Part shown: in pieces, positions 1-10,745 of the stretch
Position numbering within the stretch: the first letter of the stretch is position 1
Layout: each line of letters begins with the position of its first letter
NCBI RefSeq assembly: GCF_025215095.1
Contig: NZ_JALHAP010000076.1
Location: forward strand, 1 to 64,000
Direction of reading: 5' to 3'
DNA: 64,000 nt
Source of the DNA: Dryocola boscaweniae
GTDB lineage: Bacteria > Pseudomonadota > Gammaproteobacteria > Enterobacterales > Enterobacteriaceae
Notes under the pieces: model-generated
Told to the model about the DNA's origin: nothing
What the model saw: only the letters and a program-made list of their open reading frames with translations
Database searches by the model: none
Translations under genes and position numbers: made by a program

Positions 1-76
1 GTGTTCCATCTTTTCCGGCAAGGTAGTGATTGACTACAGCTAATCTGGTTTCGAGGGAATATTTTGGCTTTGCCAT
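1..76 (-). CDS. IS3-family transposase OrfA, N-terminal fragment (cut by window edge)
   Basis: The frame opens with ATG at 76 and reads MAKPKYSLETRLAVVNHYLA before running off the window. This closely matches the N-terminus of the IS150 OrfA helix-turn-helix protein (MSKPKYPFEKRLEVVNHYF, from memory). OrfA of this family binds the IS ends and is normally fused to the DDE catalytic OrfB by programmed -1 frameshifting. Only about 25 codons are visible, so whether the transposase is complete is unknown. Confidence 0.75.
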   Translation of the reverse strand, partial: MAKPKYSLETRLAVVNHYLAGKDGT

Positions 77-127
77 AAAAAACTGCACCTTACTCAGTTG
101 GGTATCCAACTTTTGGGGTGCAGTCCA
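1..127 (-). mobile_element. End of an IS3-family (IS150-like) insertion sequence
   Basis: Read on the minus strand, the boundary at 127 begins TGGACTGCACCCCAAAAG. This resembles the terminal inverted repeat of IS150 (TGTACTGACCCCAAAAG, recalled from the family). It is followed by nested inverted repeats (ACTGCACC at 82-89 against GGTGCAGT at 117-124; GTTGG/CCAAC at 97-110) and then the start of an IS150-type OrfA. The rest of the element lies outside the window, so its intactness and the target duplication cannot be judged. It sits about 40 bp past the ilvH stop. In E. coli the next gene downstream of ilvH is cra (fruR). Confidence 0.8.
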
Positions 128-142
128 TATCCATTACCGGGC

Positions 143-160
143 TTGTGACTCAGATCACGT
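143..160. promoter_or_regulatory. CRP-like binding site between ilvH and the IS
   Basis: TGTGA-CTCAGA-TCACG is a near-consensus cAMP-CRP palindrome (TGTGAN6TCACA). It lies after the ilvH stop and before the IS end. By E. coli synteny it may have belonged to the promoter region of a downstream cra gene that the IS now separates. No promoter was assigned to it. Confidence 0.45.
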
Positions 161-166
161 TTATAA

Positions 167-658
167 CTAGCGCATTATTTTATCGCCGCGCGAGACGCCA
201 ACGATGCCCGAGCGCGCAACTTCAACTATTTTCGCCACTTCGCGAATCGTATTCAGAAAAGCGTCCAGCTTATCGCTGGTGCCGGCAAGCTGAACCGTGT
301 ACAGCGTTGGCGTGACATCAATGATTTGTCCGCGGAAAATTTCCGCGCTGCGTTTCACCTCTTCGCGCCCGTATCCGCTGGCCTGAACTTTTACCAGCAT
401 GATTTCACGTTCGACATGCGCGCCCTGCCCCAGCTCGCTCACTCGCAGAACATCCACCAGCTTATGAAGCTGCTTCTCTATCTGCTCGAGGACTTTTTCG
501 TCGCCGACAGTTTGTATGGTCATGCGCGACAGGGTTGGATCATCCGTTGGCGCGACGGTCAGACTTTCAATGTTATAGCCACGTTGAGAGAACAGGCCGA
601 TAACCCGGGAGAGCGCCCCGGATTCGTTTTCCAGTAAGACAGATAATATCCGGCGCAT
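167..658 (-). CDS. ilvH: Acetolactate synthase III small regulatory subunit
   Basis: The 163-residue protein has the same length as E. coli IlvH and is almost identical to it throughout. IlvH is the valine-sensitive regulatory subunit of acetohydroxyacid synthase III, which makes 2-acetolactate or 2-aceto-2-hydroxybutyrate in the cytoplasm for valine, leucine and isoleucine synthesis. An N-terminal ACT domain (about residues 4-78, with the [13 protein letters not shown] segment) binds valine, and a C-terminal ACT-like domain follows. The start lies 1 base downstream of the ilvI stop, so the two genes form one operon and are probably translationally coupled. It is the last gene before the IS end. 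Confidence 0.98.
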   Translation of the reverse strand: MRRILSVLLENESGALSRVIGLFSQRGYNIESLTVAPTDDPTLSRMTIQTVGDEKVLEQIEKQLHKLVDVLRVSELGQGAHVEREIMLVKVQASGYGREEVKRSAEIFRGQIIDVTPTLYTVQLAGTSDKLDAFLNTIREVAKIVEVARSGIVGVSRGDKIMR

Positions 659-659
659 A

Positions 660-2384
660 TCAGGTTCTCTCCGTTTTGCTTAACCACATTTCGTCCATTC
701 CCCCACCGCGGATCTGCATCGGGTAAACGTGCTCCGTCCCGTCAACCGTGACATCCACGAACACCAGACGCTGATTTTTTACCGCTTCCAGCGCTTGCGC
801 CAGTTTGCTTTCCAGCTCATCAGGTTGAGTAATGCTGATACCAACGTGCCCGTAAGCCTCTGCCAGACGGACGAAATCAGGCAATGATTCCATATAAGAC
901 TGAGAATGGCGGCCCGAGTAAATCATGTCCTGCCACTGCTTAACCATGCCGAGATAGCGGTTGTTAAGGTTCAGCACAAGCACCGGCAAGCCGTACTGGA
1001 GCGCGGTAGAAAGTTCCTGAATATTCATCTGAATACTGCCGTCACCGGTCACACACACAACGGTTTCTTCAGGAAGCGCGAGTTTCACGCCAAGCGCTGC
1101 GGGTAACCCGAAGCCCATCGTGCCAAGGCCACCGGAGTTTATCCAACGACGCGGTTCATCAAAGGTGTAATAAAGCGCGGCAAACATCTGGTGCTGGCCT
1201 ACATCCGATGTGACGTACGCTTCACCTTTGGTAAGCTTATAGATAGTTTCAATAACCGCCTGAGGCTTAATCTTTCCGCTTTCCCGATCAAACTCCAGGC
1301 ATTGTTTTGCCCGCCAGTGTTCAATCTGTTGCCACCAGTCGCGGATGTCATCACAGGACTGGAGCGTTTCTTCGTTGGCAAGCAGTTCGAGCATTTGTTG
1401 CAGCACCAGGCGGGCGTCACCCACGACAGGAATATCTGCGCCGACCGTTTTCGAAATCGAGGTTGGGTCAATATCAATGTGCAGCACGGTGGCATTCGGA
1501 CAATATTTTGCCAGGTTATTGGTTGTGCGGTCGTCAAATCTTACGCCTACGCCAAAGATCACATCAGAATTATGCATGACCATATTAGCTTCATATGTTC
1601 CGTGCATTCCTAACATGCCCAGCGCCTGCCGATGCGTGCCCGGGAACGCTCCCAGCCCCATTAAAGAGGAAACAACGGGAATATTCAGCTTCTCGGCAAC
1701 TTCACGCAGCTCTGCATGACAGGCGGAGGTGATGGCGCCGCCCCCAACGTACATCACCGGCTTTTTCGCACCCAGCAAAGTCTGCAGGGCGCGTTTTATT
1801 TGGCCTTTATGACCCTGAGTGGTCGGATTATATGAGCGCATGCTCACCGTTTCCGGGTAGCTATAGGGGAACTTATTTGCAGGACTCATAATATCTTTCG
1901 GCAAATCGACCACCACAGGTCCCGGACGGCCGCTAGCGGCTAGCCAGAACGCTTTTTTGATAATGCCTGGGATATCCTCAGCCTGCTTAACCAGGAAGCT
2001 ATGTTTTACCACCGGGCGCGAGATCCCGACCATGTCGCATTCCTGAAAAGCATCGTAACCGATGAGGGAAGTAGCGACCTGACCTGAAAGTACAACCAGA
2101 GGAATGGAGTCCATATAAGCGGTAGCGATACCGGTTATGGCGTTAGTTGCGCCGGGCCCTGAAGTCACCAGCACAACCCCAACCTCCCCGGTTGCTCGTG
2201 CCAGGCCATCAGCCATATGTACGGCAGCTTGTTCATGGCGTACCAGCACATGATCAATTCCACCAATTGTATGGAGCGCATCGTAAATATCGAGTACAGC
2301 GCCCCCCGGATAGCCGAATACATGCTTAACGCCCTGATCGATTAGCGATCGGACGACCATCTCGGCTCCTGACAACATCTCCAT
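660..2384 (-). CDS. ilvI: Acetolactate synthase III large catalytic subunit
   Basis: The 574-residue protein matches E. coli IlvI in length and sequence. It is the thiamine-diphosphate and FAD-dependent catalytic subunit that joins two pyruvates, or pyruvate and 2-oxobutyrate. The catalytic glutamate lies in the [12 protein letters not shown] segment (about residue 49), and the C-terminal TPP/Mg motif [15 protein letters not shown] ends in LNLNN. Domains run in the order PYR, FAD/Rossmann, PP. The ATG is preceded by a good Shine-Dalgarno (TGGAGG, about 6 nt). It heads the ilvIH operon. In E. coli this operon is activated by Lrp, and the ilvIH-leuO-leuABCD block shows promoter relay. Confidence 0.98.
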   Translation of the reverse strand: MEMLSGAEMVVRSLIDQGVKHVFGYPGGAVLDIYDALHTIGGIDHVLVRHEQAAVHMADGLARATGEVGVVLVTSGPGATNAITGIATAYMDSIPLVVLSGQVATSLIGYDAFQECDMVGISRPVVKHSFLVKQAEDIPGIIKKAFWLAASGRPGPVVVDLPKDIMSPANKFPYSYPETVSMRSYNPTTQGHKGQIKRALQTLLGAKKPVMYVGGGAITSACHAELREVAEKLNIPVVSSLMGLGAFPGTHRQALGMLGMHGTYEANMVMHNSDVIFGVGVRFDDRTTNNLAKYCPNATVLHIDIDPTSISKTVGADIPVVGDARLVLQQMLELLANEETLQSCDDIRDWWQQIEHWRAKQCLEFDRESGKIKPQAVIETIYKLTKGEAYVTSDVGQHQMFAALYYTFDEPRRWINSGGLGTMGFGLPAALGVKLALPEETVVCVTGDGSIQMNIQELSTALQYGLPVLVLNLNNRYLGMVKQWQDMIYSGRHSQSYMESLPDFVRLAEAYGHVGISITQPDELESKLAQALEAVKNQRLVFVDVTVDGTEHVYPMQIRGGGMDEMWLSKTERT

Positions 2385-2793
2385 GGTTTGCCTCCAGGCT
2401 CACGTTTTTGACTGACGACAGAATTCATTTCCGCTCGGTCATTAAGGCAGGTTCTTACGCTCTGCCTGACTTTTTTATTTTAGGGATTCCTTCCTAACAT
2501 AACCGTTGAAAATCGGGCAGGCAATCGCCTGACTACGCAGCCACATCATCGTTTTTAACTTCCTTGCTACAAAATGCCGACATATCGGAGTTAAGCCCTG
2601 ATTATAAGCAAATACTATTACTGAATATGTTATGAACGTGAGAATTACAGGTGGAATCTAAATAACGAGGGAGATTTTATGGATTACGAAGCGACCGCCA
2701 GAAAGTGCTACAGCATAAAATGCTGGCAAAGAGACAATAATAAGAAAAACCGGCCTGTTTTTGACCGGCAGCTCATGCAGATAACATTAGAAA
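2385..2793. other. ilvI-leuO intergenic region
   Basis: Most of the roughly 400 bp should hold the ilvIH promoter and, by analogy with E. coli, Lrp sites, but I could not assign a confident -35/-10 pair. The untranslated leader of ilvI (about 2440-2475) can form a hairpin (GGCAG/CTGCC, read on the minus strand). The leuO terminator (2744-2769) and a small open frame with a strong ribosome-binding site (2679-2816, plus strand) lie at the far end and are listed separately. Confidence 0.6.
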
Positions 2794-2816
2794 TTACTTA
2801 CGGCACACAGCAGTGA
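2679..2816 (+). CDS. Candidate 45-residue small protein (unproven)
   Basis: An ATG at 2679 is preceded by ACGAGGGAGATTTT, a strong Shine-Dalgarno (GAGGGAG) at good spacing. It opens a 45-codon frame beginning [20 protein letters not shown] and ending in TGA. The frame runs divergently from ilvI, crosses the leuO terminator hairpin and overlaps the last codons of leuO on the other strand. The peptide is basic with two cysteines, has no recognisable family or signal peptide, and no clear promoter was found. The ribosome-binding site is its only real support. It could be chance in an AT-rich spacer. Confidence 0.25.
   Translation: MDYEATARKCYSIKCWQRDNNKKNRPVFDRQLMQITLEITYGTQQ
2744..2769 (-). 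terminator. Intrinsic terminator of leuO
   Basis: On the minus strand CCGGTC-AAAAACA-GGCCGG (6 bp with one G-U pair) is followed by TTTTT. It begins 25 nt past the leuO stop. Confidence 0.7.
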
Positions 2817-3738
2817 GTAATTCAGCCATCCATTGATGTCCTCTATCTTTGTTAGCGGCCTCGTGCCATGACAGATAACAGGTACGCGTATTTTCCTTGA
2901 GAGGTAGATCAAATATATTCAGATGTAAACTTTCAGAAAATTCTTCAGCCAACCAGCGAGGCGCTATTGCCACTAATTGCGTCTGCGAGACGACATTAAG
3001 CACGCTTGTCAGCGCCATACCTTGATAAGAAATACAGGCTTGCCTTTGCGGCGTTTGGTACCAGAGGGCGCTAAATGAAGCAAAACGTTCCAGAGAAACC
3101 ACCGCATGCTGTTCGTTATAAATATCTCTGTCTCTTAACGTTGATATTAAACGAGGATGCTTTTGGCTGGCCACCAGAACCATTTCGTCTTCAAACAACG
3201 GCACACAGCTAAATTCCGAACGGCGAAACTCATCATAGCTGATAACGAATTCTGTTTCCTGATAGCGTAACTGGTGTTCAATATCTTTATTTAAGCAGGA
3301 CTTAAACAGCAATTGAATATTGGGCGCCGATTGTCTGACGTTATTAAAAATGATGGATGTCAGTAAATTATCGAGTGGACTGCTGACGCAAAGCTGAAAA
3401 ACACGCTCACTCTCACCGGCTTCAAAGCCGGTGCCTGGCAATTCATTTTGAACAAGCTGCAAAGCCTGGCGGACTGCGCCAAACAGTTGAAATGCACGAG
3501 CAGTAGGCTGTATGCCGCGCCCATAGCGCACAAACAATTCATCGTTAAACATAACTTTCAGGCGCGCCACTGCATTACTGACCGCAGGCTGCGACATTCC
3601 TAACAATTGAGCCGCCCTGGTAATGTTCTGTACCTGCATCACCGCATCAAAAACGGTCAGTAAATTTAAGTCTACCGTACGTAACTGGTATTTATTCCCG
3701 TCGTTGACGGACGGACGCTCTATATAGTCATCAGACAT
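2794..3738 (-). CDS. leuO: LysR-type regulator LeuO
   Basis: The 314-residue protein has the length of E. coli LeuO and is highly similar in both halves. The N-terminal winged HTH (about residues 22-80, with [19 protein letters not shown]) is the DNA-binding domain, and the C-terminal periplasmic-binding-like domain binds effector and tetramerises. LeuO is an H-NS antagonist and global regulator, known in E. coli and Salmonella to control stress, CRISPR-Cas and porin genes. The first 20 residues differ from E. coli, as is common for this protein. The start has a TGGAG Shine-Dalgarno 7 nt upstream. It is divergent from leuLABCD across an AT-rich spacer of about 650 bp. Confidence 0.97.
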   Translation of the reverse strand: MSDDYIERPSVNDGNKYQLRTVDLNLLTVFDAVMQVQNITRAAQLLGMSQPAVSNAVARLKVMFNDELFVRYGRGIQPTARAFQLFGAVRQALQLVQNELPGTGFEAGESERVFQLCVSSPLDNLLTSIIFNNVRQSAPNIQLLFKSCLNKDIEHQLRYQETEFVISYDEFRRSEFSCVPLFEDEMVLVASQKHPRLISTLRDRDIYNEQHAVVSLERFASFSALWYQTPQRQACISYQGMALTSVLNVVSQTQLVAIAPRWLAEEFSESLHLNIFDLPLKENTRTCYLSWHEAANKDRGHQWMAELLTAVCRK

Positions 3739-4386
3739 GATTTACTCCAGTAACAGGACAGTTCCTTCTGCACGGAAGGTACTATACGCAATTCCTTTCA
3801 ACCTTAAAAAATATACTGATAGCAACAATCGACAGGTCTATTGTTTTAAAATCCCTACCATTCTTCTCAGGTATCCATGACACAAACAAATGTATTATTG
3901 TTGCAACAAACTTCACATAATGAATGGAAAAACCTGTGCGCTTCCACACAGGGTTTTACGGGCAGGCAATAAAATCACAAAACGCTCCAATGTACAATAA
4001 TTCACATGATGAATAACAGTTTAAGGACTAATAAAATATTTAAAACAACCCTTTTCTCACTTTAGGAATTTACTATATGCAAATGTCTTTATGCTTCAAA
4101 AAACTAAAAACATCCACAATCGCTAAAAATATTAAAGGCAGGCGCGATAAAAATCTTGTTTATTAACCAGTTAGTACTTCAATTAACATGCAGTTCTCTA
4201 CGTAATAAAAAACAGTTTTATACACCATTCATATATTTTTAAATTTACGTTTTTTTTAGCATAATAGACTACTTCTGATATTCACCGATTATGACTGTGC
4301 TAACGTCCATCAACCGCTGAGGGTTGACACAGCAAAGCAGATCAAGTACCAATAAATGCATATCGCAAACACTTGAGGCTTGAAAC
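3739..4386. other. AT-rich leuO-leuL divergent control region
   Basis: This roughly 650-bp stretch has no convincing gene. It is conspicuously AT-rich, with many A and T tracts (for example 4020-4265), while flanking genes are GC-balanced. The length and composition match the E. coli leuO-leuL spacer, which carries the H-NS-bound silencer and LeuO sites involved in promoter relay. That role is inferred here from synteny. The leu promoter is at its right end. Confidence 0.7.
4324..4353 (+). promoter_or_regulatory. Sigma-70 promoter of leuLABCD
   Basis: A perfect -35 TTGACA (4324-4329) is followed after 17 bp by a weak -10 (TACCAAT, starting 4347). The downstream bases GCATATCGC are the same as at the E. 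coli leu operon start. The leuL start codon lies about 35 nt further on. Confidence 0.7.
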
Positions 4387-4470
4387 ATGATTCGCACCTA
4401 TCGCCTACTAGTTCTACTACTAAACGCATCTTATTTGCGCGGTAGACTGGTGGGCGACATCAAGCGTTGA
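4387..4470 (+). CDS. leuL: leu operon leader peptide
   Basis: This 27-codon frame encodes MIRTYRLLVLLLNASYLRGR and seven further residues. It matches E. coli LeuL in position, in the LLLNASxLRGR core, and in having a run of rare CUA leucine codons. Translation of this run senses charged leucyl-tRNA: stalling there favours an antiterminator over the terminator at 4491-4518. Here the codons read CUA CUA GUU CUA CUA CUA, so the leucine run is interrupted by a valine codon, whereas E. coli has four CUA in a row. UUG and CUG leucine codons follow. Confidence 0.93.
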   Translation: MIRTYRLLVLLLNASYLRGRLVGDIKR

Positions 4471-4490
4471 TTCAAGCCATCAGACTGAAA

Positions 4491-4518
4491 AAACCCGCGC
4501 CGTTGCGCGGGTTTTTTT
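4491..4518 (+). terminator. leu operon attenuator (intrinsic terminator)
   Basis: AACCCGCGC-CGTT-GCGCGGGTT forms a 9-bp GC-rich stem followed by seven T. It lies 20 nt beyond the leuL stop and 42 nt before leuA, the position of the E. coli leu attenuator. Confidence 0.92.
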
Positions 4519-4560
4519 ATGCCCCTAACTTCGGCGCTAAAACAAAACAAGGACCATAAC

Positions 4561-7231
<2,671 letters not shown>

Positions 7232-7233
7232 TC

Positions 7234-8634
7234 ATGGCGAAGACGTTATATCAAAAGTTGTACGATGCGCATGTCGTGTATGAAGCGGTGGACGAAACCC
7301 CGCTGCTGTATATCGACCGCCATCTGGTTCATGAAGTCACATCTCCGCAGGCGTTTGATGGTCTGCGTGCGCACAATCGCCCGGTGCGTCAGCCGGGTAA
7401 AACCTTCGCGACCATGGACCACAACGTTTCCACGCAGACGAAAGACATCAACGCCTCCGGCGAAATGGCCCGCATTCAGATGCAGGAATTGATGAAAAAC
7501 TGCAAGGCATTCGGCGTTGAGCTCTATGACCTGAACCACCCCTACCAGGGCATCGTCCATGTTATGGGCCCGGAGCAAGGCATTACGCTGCCGGGTATGA
7601 CCATCGTGTGCGGCGACTCCCATACCGCAACCCACGGCGCATTCGGCGCGCTGGCGTTTGGTATCGGCACCTCCGAAGTTGAACACGTGCTGGCAACGCA
7701 AACCCTGAAACAGGGTCGTGCGAAAACCATGAAAATTGAAGTTACCGGCACCGCAGCGCCGGGCATCACGGCAAAAGATATCGTGCTGGCGATCATCGGC
7801 AAAACCGGCAGCGCTGGGGGCACCGGGCACGTGGTGGAATTCTGCGGCAGCGCCATTCAGGCTCTCTCCATGGAAGGCCGCATGACGTTGTGCAACATGG
7901 CTATCGAAATGGGCGCCAAAGCGGGCATCGTTGCGCCGGATGAAACTACCTTCAACTATGTAAAAGGCCGTCTGCATGCGCCAAAAGCCGCCGACTGGGA
8001 CGAAGCGGTTGCGTACTGGAAAACCTTCAGCACCGATGAAGGCGCTAAGTTCGATAGCGTTGTCACGCTGGACGCCGCCGAGATTGCTCCGCAGGTGACC
8101 TGGGGCACCAACCCAGGCCAGGTGATTTCCGTTACCGAAAATATTCCGAACCCGGAATCCTTCGCCGATCCGGTCGAACGTGCTTCTGCCGAAAAGGCGC
8201 TGGCTTATATGGGCCTGAAACCGGGCATTCCGTTAACCGAAGTGGCTATCGACAAAGTCTTTATCGGCTCCTGCACCAATTCACGCATTGAAGATTTACG
8301 CGCCGCGGCAGAAGTCGCCAAAGGCCGTAAAGTCGCACCGGGCGTGCAGGCGCTGGTCGTGCCAGGTTCTGGTCCGGTAAAAGCGCAGGCGGAAGAAGAA
8401 GGCCTGGATAAGATTTTCATCGAAGCCGGATTTGAATGGCGTTTGCCTGGCTGCTCAATGTGCCTGGCGATGAACAACGATCGTCTGGAACCGGGCGAAC
8501 GCTGCGCCTCCACCAGCAACCGTAACTTTGAAGGTCGTCAGGGCCGTGGCGGGCGCACCCATTTGGTTAGCCCGGCGATGGCCGCGGCCGCCGCTGTTTC
8601 CGGCCACTTTGCTGACATCCGCACGTTGAAATAA
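7234..8634 (+). CDS. leuC: 3-isopropylmalate dehydratase large subunit
   Basis: The 466-residue subunit carries the 4Fe-4S cluster of isopropylmalate isomerase, which converts 2- to 3-isopropylmalate. Cysteine motifs typical of the aconitase family are visible in [12 protein letters not shown] and GCSMCLAMN, together with the DHNVSTQ and [12 protein letters not shown] active-site segments. Length and sequence match E. coli LeuC. It is active only with LeuD, encoded 11 bp downstream. Confidence 0.98.
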   Translation: MAKTLYQKLYDAHVVYEAVDETPLLYIDRHLVHEVTSPQAFDGLRAHNRPVRQPGKTFATMDHNVSTQTKDINASGEMARIQMQELMKNCKAFGVELYDLNHPYQGIVHVMGPEQGITLPGMTIVCGDSHTATHGAFGALAFGIGTSEVEHVLATQTLKQGRAKTMKIEVTGTAAPGITAKDIVLAIIGKTGSAGGTGHVVEFCGSAIQALSMEGRMTLCNMAIEMGAKAGIVAPDETTFNYVKGRLHAPKAADWDEAVAYWKTFSTDEGAKFDSVVTLDAAEIAPQVTWGTNPGQVISVTENIPNPESFADPVERASAEKALAYMGLKPGIPLTEVAIDKVFIGSCTNSRIEDLRAAAEVAKGRKVAPGVQALVVPGSGPVKAQAEEEGLDKIFIEAGFEWRLPGCSMCLAMNNDRLEPGERCASTSNRNFEGRQGRGGRTHLVSPAMAAAAAVSGHFADIRTLK

Positions 8635-8645
8635 AGGAAAACACC

Positions 8646-9251
8646 ATGGCAGAGAAATTTACCCAACATACCGGCCTGGTCGTTCCGCTGGATGCTGCAA
8701 ACGTTGATACTGACGCAATTATTCCGAAGCAGTTTTTGCAGAAGGTTACGCGTACCGGTTTCGGCGCGCATCTGTTTAACGACTGGCGTTTCCTGGACGA
8801 TGCAGGCCAGCAGCCTAACCCGGAATTTGTACTGAATTTCCCGGAATTCAAAGGCGCATCCATTCTGCTTGCGCGTGAAAACTTCGGCTGCGGCTCGTCC
8901 CGTGAACACGCGCCGTGGGCGCTGACAGATTACGGCTTTAAAGTCGTCATCGCGCCAAGCTTTGCGGATATCTTCTACGGCAACTCGTTCAACAACCAGC
9001 TTCTGCCGGTCACGCTGAGCGAAGAAGAAGTCGATGAGATGTTTAAGCTGGTAGCGGCAAATCCGGGTATTAAGTTTGTTGTCGACCTGGAAGCGCAAAC
9101 CGTGAAAGCGGGCGATAAAACGTACTCTTTTAATATTGATACGTTCCGCCGCCACTGCATGTTAGAAGGGCTGGATAGCATTGGGCTGACGCTGCAGCAC
9201 GAAGGCGCTATTTCTGCCTACGAACAGAAGCAACCAGCGTTTATGCAGTAA
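8646..9251 (+). CDS. leuD: 3-isopropylmalate dehydratase small subunit
   Basis: The 201-residue protein is the swivelling small subunit of isopropylmalate isomerase. It contains the [15 protein letters not shown] signature and the N-terminal [17 protein letters not shown] segment. An AAGGAAAA ribosome-binding site precedes it. It is the last gene of leuABCD. Its final 14 codons plus stop (from 9207) recur in diverged form at 10006-10050, beyond an accessory insertion, which marks this gene end as a boundary of the rearrangement described for 9207-10745. Confidence 0.98.
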   Translation: MAEKFTQHTGLVVPLDAANVDTDAIIPKQFLQKVTRTGFGAHLFNDWRFLDDAGQQPNPEFVLNFPEFKGASILLARENFGCGSSREHAPWALTDYGFKVVIAPSFADIFYGNSFNNQLLPVTLSEEEVDEMFKLVAANPGIKFVVDLEAQTVKAGDKTYSFNIDTFRRHCMLEGLDSIGLTLQHEGAISAYEQKQPAFMQ

Positions 9252-9261
9252 GCTCCACTGC

Positions 9262-9328
9262 CGCCCCTTTCCTACAAAGAGAGGGGCGCAGCCGGACTGC
9301 CCGTCACCCTGCCGCCCGGCGTCTTTTT
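9262..9328 (+). terminator. Probable leuABCD terminator region
   Basis: Two hairpins follow the leuD stop: CGCCCCT (9262-9268) pairs with AGGGGCG (9282-9288), and GCCGG (9291-9295) can pair with CCGGC (9316-9320), followed by GTCTTTTTT. The second has the U-tract expected of an intrinsic terminator but a long loop. Confidence 0.5.
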
Positions 9329-9351
9329 TACCCAACCCTTCGCTAAACGGC

Positions 9352-9816
9352 TTACTTATTTTTCATTTTAACTATCCCGCCGTTTTTCCCAATCAGATAT
9401 CTGTTGCCATCGAAAGAGAAAAAGGGCTCTTCATCATTGTACTTGTAGATAGTCATAAATTTTTCTTTATCAATGCAGTTTTTTGGCGTTTGCATATCAT
9501 AGAAACACATGCGGTCATATTTCCCTTCCTCTTTATACCCCTCGCCAAAATCCCAGAAAATCATGACGTAAAAACCATCTTCCGCAGGTTTTGGAGCATT
9601 ATATTTTTCTTTTATTATGCTTTTATTTTCCAGCCACCACCTGATTTTACCTTTATCAGTAAAAGGGAGATTGCGCACTAAAATATCACTATAGTTATTC
9701 CGCTGATGGACGGCGACGATTTGCGCCGGATGCAGTGCTCGCCAGATAAAATAGCCCAGCAGGACGCTGCCGGCCAGGAACAGCATAAAGATAATTTTTT
9801 TACTTTTTGCTTTCAT
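9352..9816 (-). CDS. DUF943 family small membrane protein (copy A)
   Basis: The 154-residue protein begins MKAKSKK, followed by one hydrophobic helix (about residues 8-26) and the IVAVHQ segment. This is the layout of the enterobacterial DUF943 family, whose function is unknown. The topology suggests an inner-membrane anchor with the soluble part (about 30-154) in the periplasm. It contains the conserved GKIRWWLENK and FWDFGEGYKEEGKYDRMCF segments and two cysteines. Residues 86-154 are identical to copy B; residues 1-85 share about 60 percent. Upstream is only the 3' remnant of a DUF3289 gene, so its own promoter is unclear. An immunity-like role is inference from context. Base composition is AT-richer than the flanks. 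Confidence 0.75.
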   Translation of the reverse strand: MKAKSKKIIFMLFLAGSVLLGYFIWRALHPAQIVAVHQRNNYSDILVRNLPFTDKGKIRWWLENKSIIKEKYNAPKPAEDGFYVMIFWDFGEGYKEEGKYDRMCFYDMQTPKNCIDKEKFMTIYKYNDEEPFFSFDGNRYLIGKNGGIVKMKNK

Positions 9817-9997
9817 TACGCTCTCCGACGATCTCTATGGTGGCTGCCATATTGGTTATAAAAGGTTTAAAACCAAGCCGGTTGTATCTCTGAAGCACAA
9901 ACCAGAGACGGAAAAAACGGAGCTTTTTAAACGTTGTATTCAGGACATCCTCCTTCACAAGGCCAACACCATCCTTTCTTCTATAATATACAGTTAT
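9800..9997 (-). pseudogene. Orphan C-terminal fragment of a DUF3289 gene
   Basis: An open frame without a start codon encodes about 65 residues matching the C-terminus of the complete DUF3289 gene at 10548-11393. It reads VLNTTFKKLRFFRLWFVLQ and ends GERNESKK, with the same stop-start overlap with the DUF943 gene. It differs from the complete gene at several residues (for example GVGLVKEDV for HFGLDKHDI), so it derives from a different allele rather than a fresh copy. At about 9997 the similarity stops and the duplicated leuD tail begins. The frame is uninterrupted, which suggests a recent truncation or retention as an orphan module. Confidence 0.75.
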
Positions 9998-10005
9998 GCA
10001 AACTC

Positions 10006-10745
10006 GCTATTTCCGACTACAAACAGAAACAACCGGCGTTTATGCAGTAATCTCCACTGCCGCACGGCATCTTTTTTACCAAATCCTTCGCAAAACGGCT
10101 TACTTATTTTTCATTTTAACTATCCCGCCGTTTTTCCCAATCAGATATCTGTTGCCATCGAAAGAGAAAAAGGGCTCTTCATCATTGTACTTGTAGATAG
10201 TCATAAATTTTTCTTTATCAATGCAGTTTTTTGGCGTTTGCATATCATAGAAACACATGCGATCATATTTCCCTTCTTCTTTGTAGCCCTCGCCAAAATC
10301 CCAGAAAATAATAGTATAACTACCATAAGATGCAGGTTTAGGAATACCATAGCGACTTTTTAGCCTATTCTTATTTTCCAGCCACCAGGCTATTTTCCCT
10401 CGATCGGTAATCGGGAAGTTTTTTACTAAAACAGAACTGAAGTGTCCATCCTCATGCACGGCAACAATTTCTATCGGCCGGAGGCTTCGCCAGATAAAAT
10501 AACCCAGTAAGAGGCTGCCAGCCAGTAATACCACTGAAAGGATTTTTTTACTTTTTGCTTTCATTACGCTCTCCGACGATCTCTATAACCGCTTCCATAT
10601 TGGTGATAAAAGGTTTAAAACCAAGCTGGTTGTATCTCTGAAGCACAAACCAGAGACGGAAAAAACGGAGCTTTTTAAAGGTTGTATTCAGGATGTCGTG
10701 CTTATCGAGGCCAAAATGATCCTGTATTTTATACTGTACGACCGC
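10006..10745. repeat. Diverged direct repeat, unit B (leuD tail + DUF943 gene + DUF3289 3' end)
   Basis: This is the second occurrence of the unit that starts at 9207. It begins with a leuD-like tail ([18 protein letters not shown]; the real leuD ends [14 protein letters not shown]), has a short terminator-like hairpin (GCCGCACGGC then ATCTTTTTT, about 10058-10077) and the DUF943 copy B, and runs into the 3' part of the intact DUF3289 gene. Confidence 0.85.
10100..10564 (-). CDS. DUF943 family small membrane protein (copy B)
   Basis: The 154-residue paralogue has the same layout as copy A: basic MKAKSKK start, one transmembrane helix (about 8-26) and a soluble domain with GKIAWWLENK and FWDFGEGYKEEGKY. 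Its ATG lies 17 nt inside the 3' end of the upstream DUF3289 gene, so the two genes are almost certainly cotranscribed and translationally coupled. The family function is unknown. Coupling to a larger, signal-less protein is typical of effector-immunity or antitoxin pairs, but that is inference. The 69 C-terminal residues are identical to copy A, which points to gene conversion or to selection concentrated on the N-terminal half. Confidence 0.8.
   Translation of the reverse strand: MKAKSKKILSVVLLAGSLLLGYFIWRSLRPIEIVAVHEDGHFSSVLVKNFPITDRGKIAWWLENKNRLKSRYGIPKPASYGSYTIIFWDFGEGYKEEGKYDRMCFYDMQTPKNCIDKEKFMTIYKYNDEEPFFSFDGNRYLIGKNGGIVKMKNK

Larger units (their letters stand above)
9207..9997. repeat. 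Diverged direct repeat, unit A (leuD tail + DUF943 gene + DUF3289 3' end)
   Basis: The unit runs from the last 14 codons of leuD through a 154-codon DUF943 gene into the 3' end of a DUF3289 reading frame. The same order recurs as unit B about 750-800 bp further on. Unit A has about 50 extra bases just after leuD. Identity is patchy: perfect over 9345-9513, clearly lower over the 5' half of the DUF943 gene, and high again over 9830-9960. Confidence 0.85.

Noticed and set aside
4519..4560. Longer LeuA with 14 extra N-terminal residues
   Set aside because: That ATG is placed at the end of the attenuator U-tract and lacks a ribosome-binding site; 4561 matches the family start.
9490..10196. Short plus-strand frames across the DUF943 genes
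   Set aside because: Antisense to the DUF943 genes, repeated only because the genes themselves are duplicated, and without coding signals.
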